NCBI GenBank assembly: GCA_934234005.1 | Contig: CAKQHC010000020.1 | Coordinates: forward strand, 1-18,238 | Length of the DNA stretch: 18,238 nt | From: an uncultured Methanomassiliicoccales archaeon | GTDB lineage: Archaea > Thermoplasmatota > Thermoplasmata > Methanomassiliicoccales > Methanomethylophilaceae | Direction: 5' to 3' | Shown: positions 14,823-18,238 of the stretch, piece by piece | Numbering within the stretch: position 1 is the first letter of the stretch | How the letters are laid out: every line of letters starts with the position of its first letter | Translations under genes and position numbers: made by a program | The notes under the pieces: model-generated | The model's input: only the letters and a program-made list of their open reading frames with translations | What the model was told of the DNA's origin: nothing | Database searches by the model: none

Positions 14823-15872
14823 ATGGCCCGTCGGAGAATGTGCGGTTCGGAACACCACGGTGAATTGGCAGAAGGATGCAAACATTGCATAAAAGGCGCA
14901 AAAATGGTCCTGTTCGTAACCGGAAAATGCGGATGGAACTGTTTCTATTGCCCCGTATCGCTGGAAAAGAAAGGTTATGACGTCGTATACGCCAACGAAG
15001 CGCGCGTATATACGGATGAGGAAATCCTTGCGGAAGCCAGATCCATGGATGCCACGGGAACCGGCATCACCGGCGGAGATCCGCTGTGCGTAATGGACCG
15101 TACGCTTCACATGATACGTCTGTTGAAGGACGCTTTCGGACCCGGGCATCACATTCATCTCTACACTGCCACGATGGATCCCGAAAAAGTACGCATTCTT
15201 GCGGATGCGGGTCTGGACGAGATACGCTTCCATCCTCCGGAATCCCTATGGTCCCGCATGAACGAGACAAAACTTGCCGAAATAACTTCCATTCCCGGGC
15301 TGGATGTGGGAATAGAAGTCCCTGCACTTGTAGATTGTGAGAATGAATTGGCTGAGATGGTTCAATACGCCAAGGATGCGGGAGTGAAGTTCGTAAACAT
15401 GAACGAACTGGAGTTTTCCGAAAGTAACTGGGACATGATGTCTGATAAACATTACGAAGTGCTGGACGACGTCTCTTCGGCAGTCCTTGGATCGCGTGAA
15501 ACCGCATTAAAAGTACTTGATGGTTTTAAAGATTACAATGTTCATTTCTGTTCCTCTCCTTTTAAGGACGGAGTACAGCTCAGACGCAGACTTATACGCA
15601 AAGCGGAGATTATAAGGAAACCGTACCAAGAAGTGACCGACGACGGTACGCTGATCAGGGGGTTCCTTTACACGGATAATCCTGCGGAAACGGTCGGATT
15701 CCTGAAAGAACATAAAGTTCCCGACAGTATGTACGAAATACTGGAAAATAAGATCGAAGTAGCACCCCGTTATCTGGAAAGAATCGCCCCGAAGACCCGT
15801 TTTAAATGCTGTCTGTCGGAACAGTATCCCACGGCCGACGGCCTCGAAGTGGAACGCACGCCGCTGAACTGA
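14823..15872 (+). CDS. Archaeal radical SAM protein (COG2108-like), substrate unknown
   Basis: This 349-residue protein carries the radical SAM cluster motif C36-x3-C40-x2-C43 (GKCGWNCFYCPVS), followed by the SAM-binding glycine motif GITGGDPL (81-88). An additional CKHC pair lies just upstream (C19, C22) and a C-C pair near the C terminus (FKCCLSEQYPTADG), which may hold further metal or structural sites. The overall look, with KGAKMVLFVTG before the motif and VVYANE after it, recalls the archaeal conserved radical SAM group COG2108, annotated as related to pyruvate formate-lyase activating enzyme, with no proven function. The ATG at 14823 was chosen from the shared promoter spacing; an in-frame ATG at 14838 is possible. 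The gene is monocistronic and converges on nusA. Confidence 0.88.
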   Translation: MARRRMCGSEHHGELAEGCKHCIKGAKMVLFVTGKCGWNCFYCPVSLEKKGYDVVYANEARVYTDEEILAEARSMDATGTGITGGDPLCVMDRTLHMIRLLKDAFGPGHHIHLYTATMDPEKVRILADAGLDEIRFHPPESLWSRMNETKLAEITSIPGLDVGIEVPALVDCENELAEMVQYAKDAGVKFVNMNELEFSESNWDMMSDKHYEVLDDVSSAVLGSRETALKVLDGFKDYNVHFCSSPFKDGVQLRRRLIRKAEIIRKPYQEVTDDGTLIRGFLYTDNPAETVGFLKEHKVPDSMYEILENKIEVAPRYLERIAPKTRFKCCLSEQYPTADGLEVERTPLN

Positions 15873-15921
15873 AAAGAAAAATCAAAGATGTTTTGAATCG
15901 GGACCGCCCCCTTACGGGGGC
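15873..15921 (-). terminator. Hairpin and T-rich tract ending the rpoA1-rpoA2-rpl30e-nusA transcript
   Basis: GCCCCC (15906-15911) pairs perfectly with GGGGGC (15916-15921) around TTAC. Flanking TCGGG (15898-15902) and CCCGA (15928-15932) could extend the structure. Read leftward, the hairpin is followed after about 20 bases by a T-rich tract (complement of 15873-15886), which suits archaeal U-tract termination. It lies in the 65-base gap between convergent stops, so it may also mark the radical SAM 3' end. Confidence 0.5.
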
Positions 15922-15937
15922 TGAGGGCCCGACAGCA

Positions 15938-16366
15938 TCAATCTACGCTGAGGCTTTGGATTTCGTGGTGTCTGTTCACGATATCTCTTGCGATGCGCAG
16001 ATTCTTACCTGCTTTCCCGATTGCACGGCCCTTGAGTTTGGGGTCCACGGTAACCGTGGCGTGAGTGATGCTTCCGCGCTGCTCGATAACGACCTTCTCG
16101 GGACCGTAGATGTGGAAAACATTCTTGACAAACTGTTCGGGATCGTCGGAATATTCGACAACCTGAATGTTCTTGCCTGTCATCTCTTTCAGTTTGATGA
16201 CGTGCTCTCCCTTCTTGCCCACGGCGAGGTTTCCCTGCCCTTTCTCGACAACATAGACGAGTTTGTCCTCGGTGTCCATACAGTCGATTGCGTTTGCCTT
16301 GGTGATCTGCTCGAAGAGCGAGATGTACCTCAGCGTGTCCTCGGTAAGAACGATATCTGCAGACAT
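15938..16366 (-). CDS. nusA: Archaeal NusA-like transcription factor (two KH domains)
   Basis: The 142-residue protein is the short archaeal NusA form: two KH RNA-binding domains without the N-terminal polymerase-binding and S1 domains of bacterial NusA. KH loop motifs are VGKKGEHV (49-56) and IGKAGKNL (116-123). It presumably binds RNA during transcription elongation, termination or rRNA maturation. I prefer the ATG at 16366 (MSADIVLTEDTLRYISLFEQ), which aligns with other archaeal NusA N termini. A GTG at 16375, overlapping the rpl30e stop as GTGA, would add three residues. It follows rpl30e and rpoA2 as in most archaea. Downstream, the usual rps12-rps7 genes are missing and the gene faces a convergent radical SAM gene. 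Confidence 0.93.
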   Translation of the reverse strand: MSADIVLTEDTLRYISLFEQITKANAIDCMDTEDKLVYVVEKGQGNLAVGKKGEHVIKLKEMTGKNIQVVEYSDDPEQFVKNVFHIYGPEKVVIEQRGSITHATVTVDPKLKGRAIGKAGKNLRIARDIVNRHHEIQSLSVD

Positions 16367-16371
16367 GATCC

Positions 16372-16659
16372 TCACAGCGTTAAGATGTTGGAGCTACCTT
16401 TGTCGATGATTACAAGGGCGCTGACGGAGAAAGGCTTTCCGCACATGGCTCCGAGTTCCATGTTGTTTCCGCTGAATACGTGGACTTTGACTCCGAGGTC
16501 TCCTCTGAGGTCCTCTGCAGGGCAGTTCCTGGAAACGACAACCATCTGTGCTTTGCCTTCCTTGACTGCTTTCTTTGTCTGTTCTACTCCGAACTCGACC
16601 TTTCCGGTCGTGATTGCGGATTTCAATGCTCTGCTTATGTCGATTTTCTCATCGCTCAT
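16372..16659 (-). CDS. rpl30e: Ribosomal protein L30e
   Basis: This 95-residue protein has the L7Ae/L30e fold features: GKVEFGVEQTKKAVKEGKAQ near the N terminus, then a strand-loop MVVVSRNCPAEDL, and VFSGNNMELGAMCGKPFSVSAL at the position where L30e proteins read G-T-N-x-E-L-G-x-A-x-G-K-P. It is a structural protein of the large ribosomal subunit. The position between rpoA2 and nusA is the conserved archaeal arrangement and supports the call over L7Ae. GGGG with a 7-base spacer precedes the ATG. The stop codon overlaps the possible GTG start of nusA. Gap to rpoA2 is 49 bases and A/T-rich. Confidence 0.93.
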   Translation of the reverse strand: MSDEKIDISRALKSAITTGKVEFGVEQTKKAVKEGKAQMVVVSRNCPAEDLRGDLGVKVHVFSGNNMELGAMCGKPFSVSALVIIDKGSSNILTL

Positions 16660-16708
16660 TTTTATTCCCCTTATATTTTGGAATTTGATTTAAATCGTTT
16701 TGACAGCC
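16660..16708 (-). promoter_or_regulatory. A/T-rich gap between rpoA2 and rpl30e with possible internal promoter
   Basis: The gap contains the palindrome GATTTAAATC (16687-16696), 30-36 bases before the rpl30e ATG, a second A/T run (AAAATATAA), and GGGG (16667-16670) as ribosome binding site. An internal promoter for rpl30e-nusA is possible but unproven; readthrough from rpoA2 is equally likely. Confidence 0.3.
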
Positions 16709-18148
16709 TCATTCGTGCTTTTTGGGGCTGTAAACAAGGTTAACGGCTCCGGTTCCCAAAGTGACGGGCTGACCGACGATAATATTCTCGGTAACTCCCT
16801 CAAGATGGTCCGTCTCACCGACCATTGCCGCGTAGAGCAAGTGTGCGGTTGTAATCTCGAAAGATGCCCTGGCAAGAACCGAGGACTTCTTTCCGGATAC
16901 TCCGTGTCTTCCGATGGCCTTGACATAACCGTCGTTGGTCATGAGGTCGGCCACAAGCATGATGTGTCTGATGTCGACGTCAAGTCCGGCTTCGCCCAGA
17001 GTGCCTTTTGCCTCATGGATGATGGAGTTTCTGGCTGCCTCGATTCCCAGAACGTCGGCCACTTCCAGAATACTGTTGGTCATCACGTGGTCTGCATCGA
17101 CACCCTCTTCCTTGAGGACTTCTTTGAGGTTGCTTCCCTCGGTGATAATCTTGTAGCATCCGTTCTCCTTGGACAGAATTGCCCTGCGGATTCCGTCGAT
17201 TCCCTTGATCTTGGCGTTCTTAACGGCATCGTAGATGACCTGAAGCTTCTTGAACGAAGGTTCCTCGGAATTGATTATGATTCCTTCTTCGGTCTCCTCG
17301 ATCATTCCGCGGACCGCTTTGATCTTTCTGAGTCTCTCGACCACGTCTGCCGACGTAATGCGCTTGGAATCCATCGCACGGATATTGGGCGAAATGACAA
17401 TTCTCATATTGTCAACATCGATTGAAACGGTAGCAACCTCGATCAAAGAAGTCATTTCGATGTTGGATGCAACCAGTTTGGCGATGTTCTCGTCCTCCGC
17501 GGCGGGTCCCAGGAGAGGGATCTCCATCGAAGGAGTACTCGGAATGCGCCTCGCATCGACAATCTCGATGAGACGGGGCAGACCCTGGGTAACGTTGACG
17601 TTCGCGACTCCCGCGTAGTGGAAAGTACGCATGTTCATCTGCGTACCGGGTTCTCCCAGAGAGTGTGCGGCCATAACTCCTGCGGATTCGTTCTGATCCA
17701 TCAGGTGTGACGTGTACATCCTGTTAGCCGTGACGAGAAGTTTCTTGCATGTGTCTTCTTCGCCCTCGATCTCGGTTCCGCGTATGCGTTTGGAGATGTC
17801 CACGAGAATCTTCATGGGCAGCTCGAATCCAAGTTCGTTCATGTAGCTCTTGAGCATCAGTTCGGTCTCGTTGTACTGGTAGTAGTCCGTGACTTCTTCC
17901 AGCGGTACGGCGGGAATCTGAACCTCTTCCACAGCCTTCTTGGCTTTGGTTCCGGAGGATGAGGGCCTCTTACCGATTTTCACGATGACGGAAGCTGCTT
18001 CCTCGTCGGAAATACCGATGGCCACAAGGGCTTCCGCCCCGGCCTCGGCAATACCCGAAAGGGAGTGGTAACTGGCGACCAACAGGTTGGCGGTCTCCTC
18101 TGAGATGCCTCTGTTCATCAGTGCTTTCAAAGTATCTTTCTTTGCCAT
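16709..18148 (-). CDS. rpoA2: DNA-directed RNA polymerase subunit A'' with N-terminal helix-hairpin-helix extension
   Basis: RpoA2 is the C-terminal part of the archaeal RNA polymerase largest subunit, completing the clamp and active centre with A'. The trigger-loop region SLGEPGTQMNMRTFH (163-177) followed by YAGVANVNVTQGLPR is intact. The product is 479 residues against about 380-400 for most A'' subunits. The extra length is an N-terminal domain of about 80 residues with a helix-hairpin-helix look (LMNRGISEETANLLVASY, then AEALVAIGISDEEAASVI at 38-55), joined by a Ser/Lys-rich linker. The ATG at 18148 follows GGAGG by 9 bases. A GTG at 18154 overlaps the rpoA1 stop but is only 3 bases from that GGAGG, so it is less likely. 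The gene follows rpoA1 almost without a gap and leads into rpl30e-nusA. Confidence 0.95.
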   Translation of the reverse strand: MAKKDTLKALMNRGISEETANLLVASYHSLSGIAEAGAEALVAIGISDEEAASVIVKIGKRPSSSGTKAKKAVEEVQIPAVPLEEVTDYYQYNETELMLKSYMNELGFELPMKILVDISKRIRGTEIEGEEDTCKKLLVTANRMYTSHLMDQNESAGVMAAHSLGEPGTQMNMRTFHYAGVANVNVTQGLPRLIEIVDARRIPSTPSMEIPLLGPAAEDENIAKLVASNIEMTSLIEVATVSIDVDNMRIVISPNIRAMDSKRITSADVVERLRKIKAVRGMIEETEEGIIINSEEPSFKKLQVIYDAVKNAKIKGIDGIRRAILSKENGCYKIITEGSNLKEVLKEEGVDADHVMTNSILEVADVLGIEAARNSIIHEAKGTLGEAGLDVDIRHIMLVADLMTNDGYVKAIGRHGVSGKKSSVLARASFEITTAHLLYAAMVGETDHLEGVTENIIVGQPVTLGTGAVNLVYSPKKHE

Positions 18149-18150
18149 TA

Positions 18151-18238
18151 TCACTCGCCTCCTTCGTCGTAATCCATGTTGTCGGAATCTCCGTCCTCGT
18201 TGTCTCCGTCGTCCTCGATGTATTCCATCTCGTCCTTC
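18151..18238 (-). CDS. rpoA1: DNA-directed RNA polymerase subunit A', C-terminal end only
   Basis: Only the last 28 codons and the TGA (18153-18151) are in the window. The peptide is strongly acidic: KDEMEYIEDDGDNEDGDSDN is followed by MDYDEGGE, with 15 of 28 residues Asp or Glu. The identity rests mainly on position, directly upstream of rpoA2 on the same strand with a stop 2 bases before the rpoA2 ATG, where archaea have rpoA1. The acidic tail itself is not a recognisable domain. The rest of the gene lies beyond the right edge. Confidence 0.75.
   Translation of the reverse strand, partial: KDEMEYIEDDGDNEDGDSDNMDYDEGGE
18158..18162 (-). promoter_or_regulatory. Shine-Dalgarno sequence that fixes the rpoA2 start
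   Basis: Read leftward this is GGAGG, with a 9-base spacer to the ATG at 18148. It lies within the last codons of rpoA1. Confidence 0.7.

Noticed and set aside
14813..14863. A short frame starting at the ATG at 14813 upstream of the radical SAM start.
   Set aside because: With the TATA spacing pointing to 14823, this ATG would be outside a leaderless transcript, and it is only 16 codons long.
1..18238. tRNA or rRNA genes, CRISPR arrays, insertion sequences.
   Set aside because: Gaps between genes are short and were read on both strands. No cloverleaf, regular repeat-spacer array, transposase or terminal inverted repeats were seen.

Overview
The window is a dense piece of an archaeal chromosome. 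Archaeal marks are the split RNA polymerase large subunit (A' and A'' as separate genes), the GatD/GatE tRNA-dependent amidotransferase, an L30e/NusA-like pair, an STT3/AglB-like membrane protein, and several starts that look leaderless, with a TATA-like element centred about 25 bases upstream. HypB points to a nickel hydrogenase. None of the 14 stop codons visible is TAG (10 TGA, 4 TAA), as expected where TAG is reserved for pyrrolysine. With the PF09820-type ATPase this suggests a Methanomassiliicoccales-like host-associated methanogen. That assignment is an inference (about 0.6).

Layout. Bases 1-616 hold the 5' part of a leftward AAA-ATPase-like gene that leaves the window. Bases 617-881 are an A/T-rich divergent promoter region with a small perfect dyad. 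A rightward iron-sulfur flavoprotein (882-1505) converges on gatE-gatD (1535-4691, leftward) across a palindromic hairpin. From a divergent promoter region a rightward operon hypB-purD-truA runs to 7569. A leftward pair follows: a very large STT3/AglB-like gene (8430-14018, 1862 codons) and a small secreted, membrane-anchored beta-rich protein (7603-8412). Leftward pyrF (14125-14772) and a rightward radical SAM gene (14823-15872) start from one shared A/T element. The right end is the leftward transcription/translation cluster rpoA1 (3' end only), rpoA2, rpl30e, nusA.

Most genes are housekeeping: charging of Gln-tRNA (GatDE), purine and pyrimidine synthesis (PurD, PyrF), tRNA pseudouridylation (TruA), hydrogenase nickel insertion (HypB) and transcription (RpoA1/A2, NusA). 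The striking locus is 7603-14018. Its large protein keeps the multi-span membrane fold of oligosaccharyltransferase STT3/AglB, but lacks the usual catalytic aspartate near the N terminus, has WIDYI in place of WWDYG, and carries about 1000 residues of repeated beta-sandwich modules ending in an extra membrane anchor. The next gene downstream encodes a second anchored beta protein, possibly translated from a non-AUG codon. Together they look more like a cell-surface structure or a divergent glycosylation system than ordinary AglB.
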